DNA of 64,000 bases from Photobacterium proteolyticum (GCF_001939735.1 NZ_MJIL01000087.1:107890-171889), one strand, 5' to 3'; positions 1 through 8,752 are shown, counted from the first letter of the stretch. Notes: generated from the sequence alone by a model not told the origin. Numbers and translations are program-made.

Positions 1-40
1 TACAGATCTATAAAGTGCCTTAACGGAGAATAATTTAAAC

Positions 41-1441
41 ATGACTTACGCGCCTGTAACAGACGTATTAAGCGGAAAGCTAGCAGTAGACACTGAAGTC
101 ACTGTTCGCGGTTGGATCCGCTCACGTCGTGATTCCAAAGCTGGAATCTCTTTCCTTGCCATTTATGACGGCTCTTGTTTCGACCCGATTCAGGCCGTGG
201 TCCCTAATGAGTTAAATAATTACCAGGAAGAAGTACTTAAACTGACAACTGGTTGCTCTGTTGAGGTGACTGGCAAGATTGTTGAATCACCGGCTAAAGG
301 TCAGGATTTCGAGCTTGCGGCAACTGAAGTAAAAATCGTTGGCCTGGTTGAAGACCCAGACACTTACCCAATGGCAAAAACACGTCACTCTATCGAGTAC
401 CTTCGTGAAGTGGCTCACCTGCGCCCACGTACTAACGTGATCGGTGCGGTTGCACGTGTACGTAACTGCCTGTCTCAAGCGATCCACCGCTTCTACCACG
501 AGCAAGGTTTCTTCTGGATGTCTGCGCCACTGATCACAGCTTCTGACTGTGAAGGTGCCGGTGAAATGTTCCGTGTTTCTACCCTGGACATGGTGAACAC
601 ACCGATGACTGACGCAGGTGAAGTTGACTTTGACAAAGATTTCTTTGGTAAAGAAACCTTCCTGACTGTATCTGGCCAGCTAAACGCAGAAGCTTACGCT
701 TGTGCTCTGAGCAAGGTATACACGTTCGGCCCGACGTTCCGTGCTGAAAACTCGAACACCAGCCGTCACCTGGCTGAATTCTGGATGGTTGAGCCAGAAG
801 TTGCATTCGCTGAGCTTGATGACGTAGCAAAACTGGCTGAAGACATGCTGAAGTATGTATTCAAAGCCGTTCTTGAAGAGCGTCGCGATGATCTTGAATT
901 CTTCGCGCAGCGTATCAACAAAGATGCAATTACTCGTCTAGAGCAGTTTGTAACTTCAGATTTTGCACAGGTTGACTACACTGACGCTATCCAGATCCTG
1001 AAAGATTCTGGCCGTGAGTTCGAGTTCGATGTTGAGTGGGGCATCGATATGTCTTCCGAACACGAGCGTTACCTTGCCGAAGAACACTTCAAAGCACCTG
1101 TTGTTGTGAAGAACTACCCGAAAGACATCAAAGCGTTCTACATGCGTATGAACGACGATGGCAAGACAGTAGCCGCAATGGACGTACTGGCGCCGGGTAT
1201 AGGTGAAATCATCGGTGGTTCTCAGCGTGAAGAACGCCTGGAGCTTCTTGACAAGCGTATGGTTGAAATGGGTATCGACCCTGAACACATGGGCTGGTAC
1301 CGTGACTTGCGTCGCTACGGCTCTGTTCCTCACTCAGGCTTCGGTCTGGGCTTCGAGCGTCTGGTAACTTACGTAACAGGTATGGCTAACATCCGTGACG
1401 TAATTCCATTCCCACGTGCGCCACGCTCTGCAAACTTCTAA
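41..1441 (+). CDS. asnS: Asparaginyl-tRNA synthetase
   Basis: Charges tRNA-Asn with asparagine in the cytoplasm. The 466-residue length is usual for bacterial AsnRS. An N-terminal OB-fold anticodon-binding domain covers about residues 15-110, followed by a class II catalytic core. Class II motifs are visible: '[13 protein letters not shown]' (motif 1 region), '[19 protein letters not shown]' (motif 2, with the substrate-binding FRAE) and '[10 protein letters not shown]' (motif 3). The ATG at 41 follows the ribosome-binding sequence ACGGAG and is the only sensible start. The gene stands alone and a strong hairpin follows it. In E. coli asnS also lies a short distance from aspC, which is the next large gene here. 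Confidence 0.97.
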   Translation: MTYAPVTDVLSGKLAVDTEVTVRGWIRSRRDSKAGISFLAIYDGSCFDPIQAVVPNELNNYQEEVLKLTTGCSVEVTGKIVESPAKGQDFELAATEVKIVGLVEDPDTYPMAKTRHSIEYLREVAHLRPRTNVIGAVARVRNCLSQAIHRFYHEQGFFWMSAPLITASDCEGAGEMFRVSTLDMVNTPMTDAGEVDFDKDFFGKETFLTVSGQLNAEAYACALSKVYTFGPTFRAENSNTSRHLAEFWMVEPEVAFAELDDVAKLAEDMLKYVFKAVLEERRDDLEFFAQRINKDAITRLEQFVTSDFAQVDYTDAIQILKDSGREFEFDVEWGIDMSSEHERYLAEEHFKAPVVVKNYPKDIKAFYMRMNDDGKTVAAMDVLAPGIGEIIGGSQREERLELLDKRMVEMGIDPEHMGWYRDLRRYGSVPHSGFGLGFERLVTYVTGMANIRDVIPFPRAPRSANF

Positions 1442-1492
1442 TCTCAGTTAGAAGTGCACAGGAACCTATCTATAGAGGTAGGTCACCGACTT

Positions 1493-1521
1493 AACAGGAC
1501 GAGCTTTATGCTCGTCCTGTT
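1493..1521 (+). terminator. Intrinsic terminator of asnS
   Basis: Perfect 12-bp stem AACAGGACGAGC / GCTCGTCCTGTT around a 5-nt loop, followed by TGTTTT. It begins about 50 nt after the asnS stop codon. Confidence 0.85.
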
Positions 1522-1711
1522 TGTTTTCAGCCTTGCTATTTCTTTCAGCCTGATTCCGCCCCCCCTACATAACTGGCCGCAATATCGACAGGTGGAATAT
1601 CATAGATAGCGAACAGAGTCAGACGAATAGACTTACTCATTCGCATCGAATAAGCTTATGCCTATCCGCTTGTGTGCCCTAAGCACCAGCACTAAACCCG
1701 ATGAGTCTAAT

Positions 1712-2290
1712 ATGATCAGAGAAACTACCCTCGCGCCAGCAAGCCTGTGGGCCAAACCCTTCGTTTCAGAAGTCGCTGAAATTATCAACCTGCTAAAAGA
1801 GTATGGGTATGATTCAGCAACCCTCGCCCGTTTAACTGGCCTACAAGAGAAAAAACTCTCTGATTGGATGTCACGCTACAAGCGTGAACCTGAGAATATT
1901 TCTAATATTCCCTACCCTTGCTGGTGTTTTCTCGCAGCCCTTGCTGGCCGCCCGAATATTCAAAATAACGGTCAGCCTATTAATGTCGATGCAAGGAAAG
2001 TAATGCGCGCATTCAAACCAACTGCGTTTAAAAATAGAAGCATTTTTGAAATGCCTAGCGACAAAGAATTTAAGCGCATTATTGGTGACAACACCTTCAC
2101 CGGCATAACGGTAGAAAACCTTTGCGACACCTTTCAGTGGAAACCAACTCAACTCTCTGAAAGTCTGGAAAAAAGTACACTTCCTTTCTTAAATTGGTGT
2201 CTTATTCTCATGCTTTGCGGTTTCAATATCCAAAAAATGCTGCTGACACAGCATGAGGGAGAAATCTCGCTGGATGAACAGCTCAGCTAA
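1712..2290 (+). CDS. Unknown HTH-like protein with an internal duplication
   Basis: I do not recognise the family by name. The start at 1712 (MIRETTLAP) is preferred because a weak GATGAG lies 7 nt upstream. An ATG at 1658 in the same frame would add 18 residues with a non-conserved look and no ribosome-binding site. The protein, about 192 residues, seems to contain two related segments. Segment 1 has 'YGYDSATLARLTGLQEKKLS' followed by 'IPYPCWCFLAALAGRPNIQ'. Segment 2 has 'FTGITVENLCDTFQWKPTQL' followed by 'LPFLNWCLILMLCGFNIQK'. Each resembles a helix-turn-helix followed by a hydrophobic helix ending in G/R-x-NIQ. There is no signal peptide. A DNA-binding or regulatory role is inference only. 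Confidence 0.7.
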   Translation: MIRETTLAPASLWAKPFVSEVAEIINLLKEYGYDSATLARLTGLQEKKLSDWMSRYKREPENISNIPYPCWCFLAALAGRPNIQNNGQPINVDARKVMRAFKPTAFKNRSIFEMPSDKEFKRIIGDNTFTGITVENLCDTFQWKPTQLSESLEKSTLPFLNWCLILMLCGFNIQKMLLTQHEGEISLDEQLS

Positions 2291-2308
2291 GGCGGTTCCA
2301 ACTATAAC

Positions 2309-2338
2309 AAAGGCCACCCTTCCCTTGGGTAGCCTTTG
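2309..2338 (+). terminator. Intrinsic terminator between convergent genes
   Basis: Stem AAAGGC-CACCC / GGGT-AGCCTTT with a short loop and a T-rich trailer, 18 nt after the stop of the HTH-like gene. It may also serve the convergent DUF1456 gene. Confidence 0.65.
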
Positions 2339-2373
2339 TTTATCACACTAAATCGATGTGTTTGATCTCAGTA

Positions 2374-2844
2374 TTACTCTGCAGAACCCGGACGGAACTT
2401 CTGCTGAACACCAAGCAGGAAGTTACGCAGAATCTGATCTTTACATTCACGGTAATGCTTGTTGTCTGGTTTTCGGAAAAAAGCGCTTAGCTCATGCTTG
2501 CTCATATTGAAATCAACCGACTCCATAATTTCAAGTATATCTTCAGCCTTGAAATTCAATGCAATACGCAACTTCATGAAAATCATGTTATTGGTTAGAC
2601 GTGACTCAGGCTCAGGCTGAACGCCCTCCTTCTTGCCGCGTTTTGTATTAATCAGGCCATTGAGGAAAATCGCCAGTTCACGGTCAGTACACTTCTTAAA
2701 TGCAGCATCATCATCTTTCTTCAACCAGCCGCTAACTTGCTCTCGGGTTACCTCATGGTCCGCGGCAGCAAAAATGCTGATCATTGCCGCATCGTTATAA
2801 TCAAAGGTATAGCGAATACGTCGCAAGATGTCGTTGTTAAGCAC
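2374..2844 (-). CDS. DUF1456 family protein (YehS-like)
   Basis: 156 residues matching the DUF1456/YehS family in length and in its two tandem repeats of about 70 residues. Repeat 1 begins 'NNDILRRIRYTFDYND' and repeat 2 'TNNMIFMKLRIALNFK'. Each continues to a [E/H]-V-x-x-W/F-[L/F]-[K/R]-[K/D] region and a C-terminal helix ('RELAIFLNGLI' and 'DQILRNFLLGV'). The protein is cytoplasmic and has no established biochemical function that I know of. It is transcribed convergently with the upstream HTH-like gene and divergently from the VF530 gene 150 bp away. Confidence 0.85.
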   Translation of the reverse strand: MLNNDILRRIRYTFDYNDAAMISIFAAADHEVTREQVSGWLKKDDDAAFKKCTDRELAIFLNGLINTKRGKKEGVQPEPESRLTNNMIFMKLRIALNFKAEDILEIMESVDFNMSKHELSAFFRKPDNKHYRECKDQILRNFLLGVQQKFRPGSAE

Positions 2845-2929
2845 AGTAAATCCTAGTATTAGTGCAGCATTGCCGAAATGACGTACTGCGAAATTGCCCG
2901 CTACTTTACCAGATAATAGCCCCCATTAG

Positions 2930-2959
2930 TTACAAACGCTGATTTAAAGCTGCTATAGT
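2930..2959 (+). promoter_or_regulatory. Possible sigma-70 promoter of the VF530-family gene
   Basis: TTACAA, 18 bp, then TATAGT, placed about 35 bp before the start codon at 2995. The -10 is good and the -35 is modest. Confidence 0.4.
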
Positions 2960-2994
2960 GACCGTCACTCAGATCAAGCGAAGAAACAAAGCAC

Positions 2995-3213
2995 ATGAAC
3001 ACGCAACCCAATAACCCGCTGCACGGTATTACTCTGCAAACCCTACTCGGCGAGCTGGTTGATCACTATGGCTGGGAAGAACTGGGCAGGCTGGTTAACG
3101 TCCGCTGCTTCAACAATGACCCGAGCATGAAGTCGAGCCTGAAATTTCTCCGCCGTACTGAATGGGCAAGAAAAGAAGTCGAACAGCTATACCTTGATAC
3201 CTTCTTTATCTAG
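2995..3213 (+). CDS. VF530 family small DNA-binding protein (DUF2132)
   Basis: A 72-residue protein that matches the VF530/DUF2132 family, a small SAP-like helical fold first described in Vibrio fischeri. Key pieces are '[20 protein letters not shown]', the '[20 protein letters not shown]' core and the C-terminal '[10 protein letters not shown]'. Members are about this length. They are annotated as DNA-binding on structural grounds, and the cellular role is not established. A promoter-like sequence lies just upstream and a shared hairpin follows. Confidence 0.9.
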   Translation: MNTQPNNPLHGITLQTLLGELVDHYGWEELGRLVNVRCFNNDPSMKSSLKFLRRTEWARKEVEQLYLDTFFI

Positions 3214-3263
3214 GAACGTATAAACACTGACAAGTCACAAATGCTGTCGTCATTACATACCCT

Positions 3264-3294
3264 AAAGGCCAGCCGCGTAACCGGGCAGGCCTTT
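3264..3294. terminator. Hairpin terminator, possibly bidirectional
   Basis: AAAGGCC / GGCCTTT arms enclose a GC-rich loop. It lies 50 bp after the VF530 gene and about 30 bp beyond the stop codon of a decayed-looking minus-strand frame, so it may once have served both. Confidence 0.5.
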
Positions 3295-3323
3295 CTGAAC
3301 AGGAGACGCTAGAAAGCACTGAA

Positions 3324-3545
3324 TTAGGCCGTTTCAGGCTTCAGAGTTACTTGCTCCGAAGCGGAGATCGGCTCATCTTCACCTTCCATATTTGCCAAAA
3401 CGAAAGGCGTGGCTTTTCTATTAATTATCCCCGATACATACCACCGTAACCTGAAACTTTCTTGCAATAACGGTAACTTCCAACTCCAGGCTGAATATGA
3501 CGAACAATGTAAGAATTGTGATTTGGTATGTTTATCGACAGTATG
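3324..3545 (-). pseudogene. Possible 3' remnant of a decayed minus-strand gene
   Basis: On the minus strand a frame stays open for 73 codons and ends in TAA at 3324. Its last about 30 residues read like real protein, including 'RKATPFVLANMEGEDEPISA' and a tail 'SEQVTLKPETA'. The more upstream part is AT-rich and less convincing, and there is no credible start codon or ribosome-binding site. A hairpin lies just beyond its stop. I cannot name the parent gene. It could also be chance open frame in AT-rich DNA, so confidence is low. Confidence 0.3.
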
Positions 3546-3780
3546 TTATTAAAGCAGGGCTTTTTATATCCTTTAGTACAATAAACAGACCGAATTCATC
3601 ATATTTGACCGTTTCCATCGGAGAGCAATCCTATTGGAAGCCACCCCCTACCATCTGTGATCAATTTCATACCAACAACCTCAGATATCGCCAAATATTG
3701 TAAAATTACACACATTCATTTTTAAACAACGAAAAAACAATCAAAAAGTGTATTTTTGCACCTCTATATGTGGCTAAATA

Positions 3781-3797
3781 TTGTAATTTTATTACAA
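3781..3797. promoter_or_regulatory. Perfect palindrome upstream of aspC, candidate operator
   Basis: TTGTAAT-TTT-ATTACAA is a perfect 7-3-7 inverted repeat about 100 bp upstream of the inferred aspC -35 box. The sequence AAATATTGTAA overlaps its left arm (3776-3786) and is repeated exactly at 3693-3703, where it runs into a second half-palindrome. The spacing does not fit a TyrR box. The binding factor is unknown. Confidence 0.35.
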
Positions 3798-3896
3798 ATG
3801 AAATTAGTAACGATTGTCATAAACTGGTGAAGATTAACCAAAAGCTATAACTATGAGCGACTTTGAAAAAATCTTTCATGAAATTGTTGCATTTTG

Positions 3897-3926
3897 TTGT
3901 CAATACTTACCTACAAAGGGTATAAA
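3897..3926 (+). promoter_or_regulatory. Sigma-70-type promoter of aspC
   Basis: TTGTCA, 18 bp, TATAAA. The -10 ends 42 bp before the preferred aspC ATG at 3969. Confidence 0.6.
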
Positions 3927-3968
3927 TAAGGTTATGACCGTTTGTTTTTACCAGCATGGATGACCACG

Positions 3969-5159
3969 ATGTTTGAGAAAATTACTGCTGCACCTGCCGA
4001 CCCAATTTTAGGCCTGACCGAAGAGTTCAAAAAAGACGCCCGCCCGGAAAAAATTAACCTGGGTGTGGGTATCTACAAGGATGAGTCTGGCAATACCCCT
4101 GTTCTGGCAACAGTAAAAAAAGCAGAAGCTATTTTATTGGAAAAAGAAACAACTAAATCCTACCTCAGCATTCCTGGTACTGCTGAATACGGTTTAGCTG
4201 TTCAGCAGTTACTTTTCGGTGCTGATGCATCCATTATTTCGGACAAACGCGCGCAAACCGCTCAGGCACCAGGTGGTACCGGTGCCCTTCGTGTTGCTGC
4301 CGAGTTTATCAAGCGCCAGCTAGGCGATGTAAAAGTGTGGATCAGCAACCCGACCTGGGCCAACCACATGGGTGTATTCAAGGCTGCCGGTTTGGAAACT
4401 GTACAATATGCCTACTACAACGCAGAAACCAAAGACATGGACTTCGATTCTGCCCTGGCTGATCTGGCTAACGCTGCGCCTGGCGACATCGTTCTGCTTC
4501 ACGGTTGCTGCCATAACCCAACAGGTATCGACCCGGACGCCGCGCAATGGCAGAAATTGGCTGAGCTTTGTGTTGAGAAGCAACTGCTGCCAATGTTTGA
4601 TTTTGCCTACCAGGGCTTCGCAAAAGGCGTAGAAGAAGATGCACAAGGCCTGCGTATTTTCGCTGCTCAGTGTAAAGAGCTGCTGGTTGCTAGCTCCTTC
4701 TCCAAGAACTTCGGCCTATACAACGAGCGTGTCGGTGCCTTTACCCTTGTTGCCGAAAGCAACGAGCTGGCAGTGACGGCCTTTAGCCAGGTGAAGAGCA
4801 TTGCCCGTGTAATTTACTCTAACCCACCAGCTCACGGTGCAGCAATTGTTACCGAAATCCTAAACGATGCTGCCCTGCGCGCCGAGTGGGAACAAGAGGT
4901 TGCCGACATGCGCGACCGTATTCAGGAAATGCGTACGCTGTTCGTGCAAACTCTGAAAGATCTGGGTGTCGAGGCAGACTTCAGCTTCATCGAGCGCCAG
5001 AACGGTATGTTCTCTTTCTCAGGCCTCAACAAAGATCAGGTTAACCGCCTAAAAGAAGAATTCGGTATCTACATTGTTGGCTCGGGCCGGATCAGCGTCG
5101 CGGGCATGACAAAATCCAACATGCCGCCGCTGTGCAAGGGTATCGCAGCTGTACTTTAA
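3969..5159 (+). CDS. aspC: Aspartate aminotransferase (aromatic aminotransferase family)
   Basis: PLP enzyme that interconverts aspartate + 2-oxoglutarate with oxaloacetate + glutamate. It aligns almost end to end with E. coli AspC as I remember it: '[16 protein letters not shown]', '[14 protein letters not shown]', the cofactor region '[10 protein letters not shown]', the PLP-lysine motif '[15 protein letters not shown]' and the C-terminal '[15 protein letters not shown]'. Start: an in-frame TTG exists at 3942, but the family begins at MFE, so the ATG at 3969 is preferred, with GGA 8 nt upstream. Sequence alone does not firmly separate it from TyrB, but the location between asnS and ycbL matches aspC. 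It is monocistronic, with its own promoter and terminator. Confidence 0.93.
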   Translation: MFEKITAAPADPILGLTEEFKKDARPEKINLGVGIYKDESGNTPVLATVKKAEAILLEKETTKSYLSIPGTAEYGLAVQQLLFGADASIISDKRAQTAQAPGGTGALRVAAEFIKRQLGDVKVWISNPTWANHMGVFKAAGLETVQYAYYNAETKDMDFDSALADLANAAPGDIVLLHGCCHNPTGIDPDAAQWQKLAELCVEKQLLPMFDFAYQGFAKGVEEDAQGLRIFAAQCKELLVASSFSKNFGLYNERVGAFTLVAESNELAVTAFSQVKSIARVIYSNPPAHGAAIVTEILNDAALRAEWEQEVADMRDRIQEMRTLFVQTLKDLGVEADFSFIERQNGMFSFSGLNKDQVNRLKEEFGIYIVGSGRISVAGMTKSNMPPLCKGIAAVL

Positions 5160-5222
5160 CTTGGGCTTTTCAAGCCGAAGCTCTGTAATATAGAACTTCC
5201 ACGTTAAAGCATCTAAACAACA

Positions 5223-5247
5223 AAAAGGGCGCTCTTCGCGCCCTTTT
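5223..5247 (+). terminator. Intrinsic terminator of aspC
   Basis: 10-bp perfect stem AAAAGGGCGC / GCGCCCTTTT with a TCTTC loop, 63 nt after the stop codon. Confidence 0.85.
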
Positions 5248-5381
5248 CTTCACCTGTGTACTCTTTAGCTGTATAGCCTTTCAAACTCATCTGTCTCAAA
5301 TTTAACGATGCAAAGAAAATCTGTTACTTTGAGCCTGAATCGCCTTTACCTTTATCTTTCATCCTGAGTCGCTCGGCTTCT

Positions 5382-5687
5382 TCAGCCAGATTTATCGAGG
5401 GGCAAGACATTGCAAAAAAGCTCCCTCTCATATTGGTGTTCTAACTGCTCTCGCCAGGGCTTGTTAGAAACAGGGACCAAGTAAAAGGTTTCTCTTGAAG
5501 TATCAGTAACAAAGGCCATTCCATGCTGCATCAGCTCGTAGTGAATATCATGGACAAATCCCAGAGAAAAACTCTGCCTGCCCGTTAGCTGATTGATATC
5601 TTCGCGCGTCAAACATACCCCTTGATCTTCATCAGCAAAGCGATTGCGGAGCCAGTCAGAAAACTCTCTAGCACTTATCATTGTCAT
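5382..5687 (-). CDS. Conserved-looking hypothetical protein, 101 residues
   Basis: Family not recognised. The start at 5687 is supported by a strong GGAGG 10 nt upstream on the minus strand; a second ATG two codons later would be too far from it. The protein is soluble, slightly acidic and has no signal peptide. It opens 'MTMISAREFSDWLRNRF', continues 'LTREDINQLTG' (a segment that looks like a short HTH or helical hairpin) and ends with an acidic/aromatic helix 'REQLEHQYERELF'. No operon partner: it lies between the aspC terminator and the H1-like gene. Confidence 0.65.
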   Translation of the reverse strand: MTMISAREFSDWLRNRFADEDQGVCLTREDINQLTGRQSFSLGFVHDIHYELMQHGMAFVTDTSRETFYLVPVSNKPWREQLEHQYERELFCNVLPLDKSG

Positions 5688-5923
5688 AAAATATAGCCTC
5701 CGAGTATCAATTTCCCTGAAGAGTTTACTCCGTTATAGTTAAGTTATAGCAGAGCTGCGGAATATCGACAGCGGCAAAGTAAATTTGTCAATAAAATCAA
5801 GTGCCAATAGAAATGACTGATTTGTTCGATTCAATATCGCGGATTGCAGGATGAATATCTGAAAGAAAGGTAGGCAGAGATGTGTCAGAAAAAGAACAGC
5901 TTGGATAAGAATTAAGAAGGACA

Positions 5924-5949
5924 CCCGCTCCTGCTTTGGCAGGAGCGGG
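5924..5949 (-). terminator. Intrinsic terminator of the H1-like gene
   Basis: 11-bp perfect GC-rich stem CCCGCTCCTGC / GCAGGAGCGGG with a 4-nt loop, starting 11 nt beyond the stop codon on the minus strand. The trailer is only moderately T-rich. Confidence 0.75.
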
Positions 5950-5960
5950 CTCGGCAAGGA

Positions 5961-6371
5961 TTAAAGTGCTTTATAAAGTACTTTGTTACCTGCCAATTGG
6001 ATACGCTCAACCAGACCTTCTTCGGCCAGTTTCTTAAGCGCACCTGTTGCCCATGAAGCTGCTTTCGCATCTTCCTGGCCAGCTTGAAGACCAATACCCT
6101 TAGGATTGATACCTTCAATGTTCTTAACCACAATATCCAGCACTGCCTGCTGTTTTGGAGTTAAAGACACTTGAGCCGCAGCCGGAGCTACCGCTTCAAC
6201 TGGCTTTTGCTCTTCAACAGGTTTTGCCGCTGGAGCAGCTTTTACTGTTTCTGCAGTTGGTGCTTTTTTTACAGCAGCTTTCACGGCTGCCGGTTTGGCT
6301 ACTGCTGCTACCGTTGCTTTTACGCGTTTTTGCAGCTTAAGCTGAACTTTACGTTTGTGAGAGATTCTCAT
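5961..6371 (-). CDS. Histone-H1-like protein with C-terminal helical domain
   Basis: 136 residues in two parts. Residues 1-75 are low-complexity and rich in Lys, Ala, Val and Pro ('KPAAVKAAVKKAP', 'KAAPAAKPVEEQKPVE'), starting with a very basic 'MRISHKRKVQLKLQKRVK'. This composition is that of bacterial histone-H1-like tails. Residues 76-136 form a compact domain ('SLTPKQQAVLDIVVKNIEG', 'LKKLAEEGLVERIQLAGNK') that looks like a winged helix ending in a beta wing ('NKVLYKAL'). A nucleoid-associated or DNA-binding role is inferred from composition and fold only. The gene is monocistronic with its own terminator. Confidence 0.8.
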   Translation of the reverse strand: MRISHKRKVQLKLQKRVKATVAAVAKPAAVKAAVKKAPTAETVKAAPAAKPVEEQKPVEAVAPAAAQVSLTPKQQAVLDIVVKNIEGINPKGIGLQAGQEDAKAASWATGALKKLAEEGLVERIQLAGNKVLYKAL

Positions 6372-6435
6372 TAAATTTCCTACTCCGTTGCACTACTTTC
6401 AGTCACCACCATATACCAGTCAAGGAATGAATGAG

Positions 6436-6479
6436 CTTGGTATTTCCAGCGGGAAAAAGTAAGCGCGTGTTATACCAAG
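6436..6479. repeat. Short spaced inverted repeat CTTGGTAT / ATACCAAG
   Basis: 8-bp arms 28 bp apart in the 387-bp gap between the H1-like gene and the DUF2982 gene. The core ATACCAA/TTGGTAT also appears, with the arms in the opposite arrangement, at 61965-62029. The rest of this gap (6480-6740) is AT-rich with no other clear feature. Confidence 0.35.
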
Positions 6480-6758
6480 TATGTTAGAGAAATGCCAGCA
6501 AACGGTCATTTAACCCGCAACAAAACATGATTTTACTCAAAAATAAGCGCAGGGTTCTCATTTCCGACAATTAGTAGCTGCCTAAAAATGTATCTAATAT
6601 CAAACGATAACCTATAACTAAGCGGGTATTTTCAGCAAATAGGTCCAATTATGGCTACTTCATTAAAATCTCATTGACTAATATGCATTAGTGGGCACAA
6701 AAATATTATGCCACGGGATCAGCCATAATTAAGAGAAGCGATCAGTAAGGAGAACAGC

Positions 6759-7421
6759 TTGGAGACACGCTATATAAAGCCACCGATATCGAAGCCCCGG
6801 GGACTTCTGCTGATTATCAGCCTGGCAGCATTTATTGCCCTTGGCCTGACGGTGTTCCTTGTGCCGGCGATTAAATCTGCCGCTGTCGCCATCTTATTGC
6901 TGGCAATCGTCACCTTACTGATCATCGCGATAAAACAGGCGCAAGAGCCCGAGCTGTCCTTTACTCTTACCTTTATGCATATTCAGTTTCATAGCCCGAG
7001 TGGCGGCTGGCTTGCGCGATGGAAGAATATTGCCGAGATCGGCCCTGCCACAATTGCCAACCAAGGTTGGCACCAGCCGATACCTTGGGTCGGGATCCGG
7101 CTGAAGGATTACGAAGAGTTCCTTGACGCCATCTGTCCTCGTATTGCCAGCAAGATCCTGCTCGAGCAACGGGCATTGCTGTTTCTTGCCTACAAGCGGA
7201 TGGATAACCCACCCCATGAAATAGAAGACATGCTGTTTGACGATACACACTACATCGGTCGTAGCGGAAAAACCTTCAAAGGTTTGCTGGCTATGCTGGC
7301 CAACCGAATGCAATACAACCGTGAGCTGCTCGGCTATGACTTCTTCATCTCGGAAGATCTGCTCGACCGCTCAACCGAGGATTTTGTCGGCCTCACCCGC
7401 CGTTATCTGGCGGCCTCGTAA
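6759..7421 (+). CDS. DUF2982-like membrane protein
   Basis: 220 residues. The start is TTG at 6759, chosen because AAGGAGA lies 5 nt upstream; there is no nearer ATG. Two hydrophobic segments at about residues 15-35 and 38-58 anchor it in the inner membrane. The remainder is a soluble, probably cytoplasmic domain with 'GGWLARWKNIAEIGP', 'WVGIRLKDYEEFLDAICPR' and 'NRELLGYDFFISEDLLDRS'. I assign DUF2982 from memory of Vibrio proteins with this layout, and no function is known. Its 3' end overlaps the convergent uhpC by 19 bp. Confidence 0.75.
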   Translation: METRYIKPPISKPRGLLLIISLAAFIALGLTVFLVPAIKSAAVAILLLAIVTLLIIAIKQAQEPELSFTLTFMHIQFHSPSGGWLARWKNIAEIGPATIANQGWHQPIPWVGIRLKDYEEFLDAICPRIASKILLEQRALLFLAYKRMDNPPHEIEDMLFDDTHYIGRSGKTFKGLLAMLANRMQYNRELLGYDFFISEDLLDRSTEDFVGLTRRYLAAS

Positions 7422-8752
7422 CTGGCTGTTTCCTTTCCCTCGGTTTCCTGCGCTTTCAAAAATGGCAACAATAGCAAACCCACCACAGCCGCTGCCGCCG
7501 AGATAACAGTGAAAAAGCCCGACCAATGGTAATACTCCATCACCAGGGCCAGCGGATAACCTGCCAGCGCCGCTCCCATATAGGCAAACAGTCCGACAAA
7601 GCCTGTCGCAGCCCCGGCAGAGTTTTTATGGGAGCACTCTGCCGCCGCCATGCCGATTAGCATTTGCGGACCAAAAACAAAGAACCCGATGGTAAAAAAG
7701 CAGCCAGCCTGAAGCACAAAACCAGTGATCGGCATCAGCCACAGTGCCGCCACCGACAGAAAAATTCCGATAGAGAAGATCAAGTTCATCGGTCCCCGGT
7801 TGCCACCAAAGAGCCGGTCAGATCCCCAGCCCGCGACGAGAGAGCCGACAAACCCGCCCACTTCAAACAACGACAGCGTTGTGTTAGCGGTGATCAAGCT
7901 GTAACCGTGCTGCTCGGTAAGATATAAATTACCCCAATCATTAACAGCTGTGCGCACGATATACACCAGCACATAACTAAACGCCAGCAGCCAGATATAC
8001 TTGTTGCTCAACACGTACTTACTCAGGATATCACTGTGGCTCAGTCCCCTGCCCTCGTTTTCCTGGGCCAGCTCCAAGCTGTCCTTGCGCCAGCGGCCAA
8101 CCGTCGGCAGCCCGAGAGTCACGGGCTTATCCCTTAGCCGCCAGCAAAGTACCAGGCCAATCACAACAGCAATCAGGCCGGGAATGATGAATCCGTAGCG
8201 CCAGCTATAATGCAGGGTCAGGAAACCCACCAGAAGCGGGATCAATGCGCCGCCAACATTGTGGGCAGTACTCCACAGTGACCACCATAAGCCACGCTCT
8301 GAACGTGAATACCAGGTTGTCATCAACTTGGAGCACGGTGGCCATCCCCAGCCCTGGAACCAGGCATTCAGTACCCACAGGCTTGTCATTACCAGCAATG
8401 AGCTCGAAAAGCCAAACAGGATATTGATCACACCCGTTGCAATCAGGCCGATCCCCATGAAATAACGCGGGTTAGAACGGTCAGAAATGATCCCGGAAAG
8501 AAACTTCGAACAACCGTAGGTGATATAGAACAGCGTTCCGATCATACCAATATCGGCTTTATCAATACCAAGATCAGCGATCATTGCCGGCAAGGCATAG
8601 TTAAAGCTCTTGCGCGTGAAATAAAACACGGCATAGCCGATATACATGGTAAACATTATGTGGAACCGCCAATGACGGTACATCTCGTCGACCTGTTTGG
8701 TGTCGGTAACCGTTGGCGCAGATTGCGGTGATTTTAGATAACCCAGCATCAT
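7403..8752 (-). CDS. uhpC: MFS hexose-phosphate sensor protein UhpC
   Basis: Twelve-helix major facilitator protein of the organophosphate:phosphate antiporter family, 449 residues. The family signature regions 'YFTRKSFNYALPAMIADLG', 'GWGWPPCSKLMTTWYSRSER' and 'STAHNVGGALIPLL' are present. UhpC is the transporter-like receptor that senses external glucose-6-phosphate and controls the kinase UhpB. The call rests on its place as last gene of the uhpABC row and on the separate UhpT copy upstream. Two consecutive ATG codons open the frame. It begins 46 bp after uhpB and ends inside the convergent DUF2982 gene, with no hairpin seen after it. Confidence 0.92.
   Translation of the reverse strand: MMLGYLKSPQSAPTVTDTKQVDEMYRHWRFHIMFTMYIGYAVFYFTRKSFNYALPAMIADLGIDKADIGMIGTLFYITYGCSKFLSGIISDRSNPRYFMGIGLIATGVINILFGFSSSLLVMTSLWVLNAWFQGWGWPPCSKLMTTWYSRSERGLWWSLWSTAHNVGGALIPLLVGFLTLHYSWRYGFIIPGLIAVVIGLVLCWRLRDKPVTLGLPTVGRWRKDSLELAQENEGRGLSHSDILSKYVLSNKYIWLLAFSYVLVYIVRTAVNDWGNLYLTEQHGYSLITANTTLSLFEVGGFVGSLVAGWGSDRLFGGNRGPMNLIFSIGIFLSVAALWLMPITGFVLQAGCFFTIGFFVFGPQMLIGMAAAECSHKNSAGAATGFVGLFAYMGAALAGYPLALVMEYYHWSGFFTVISAAAAVVGLLLLPFLKAQETEGKETASYEAAR

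Noticed and set aside
3497..3703. 68-codon plus-strand ORF upstream of aspC
   Set aside because: AT-rich, no convincing ribosome-binding site, composition unlike protein, and it covers the repeated AAATATTGTAA element.
3776..3797. TyrR box upstream of aspC
   Set aside because: TyrR boxes are TGTAAA-N6-TTTACA; the spacing here is 3 bp shorter, so the palindrome is left as an unknown operator.
3942..3968. TTG start extending aspC by 9 residues
   Set aside because: The family begins at MFE; the extension is not conserved and the ATG at 3969 has better spacing to GGA.
5739..5957. 72-codon hydrophobic minus-strand ORF
   Set aside because: It runs through the terminator hairpin of the H1-like gene and has no ribosome-binding site.
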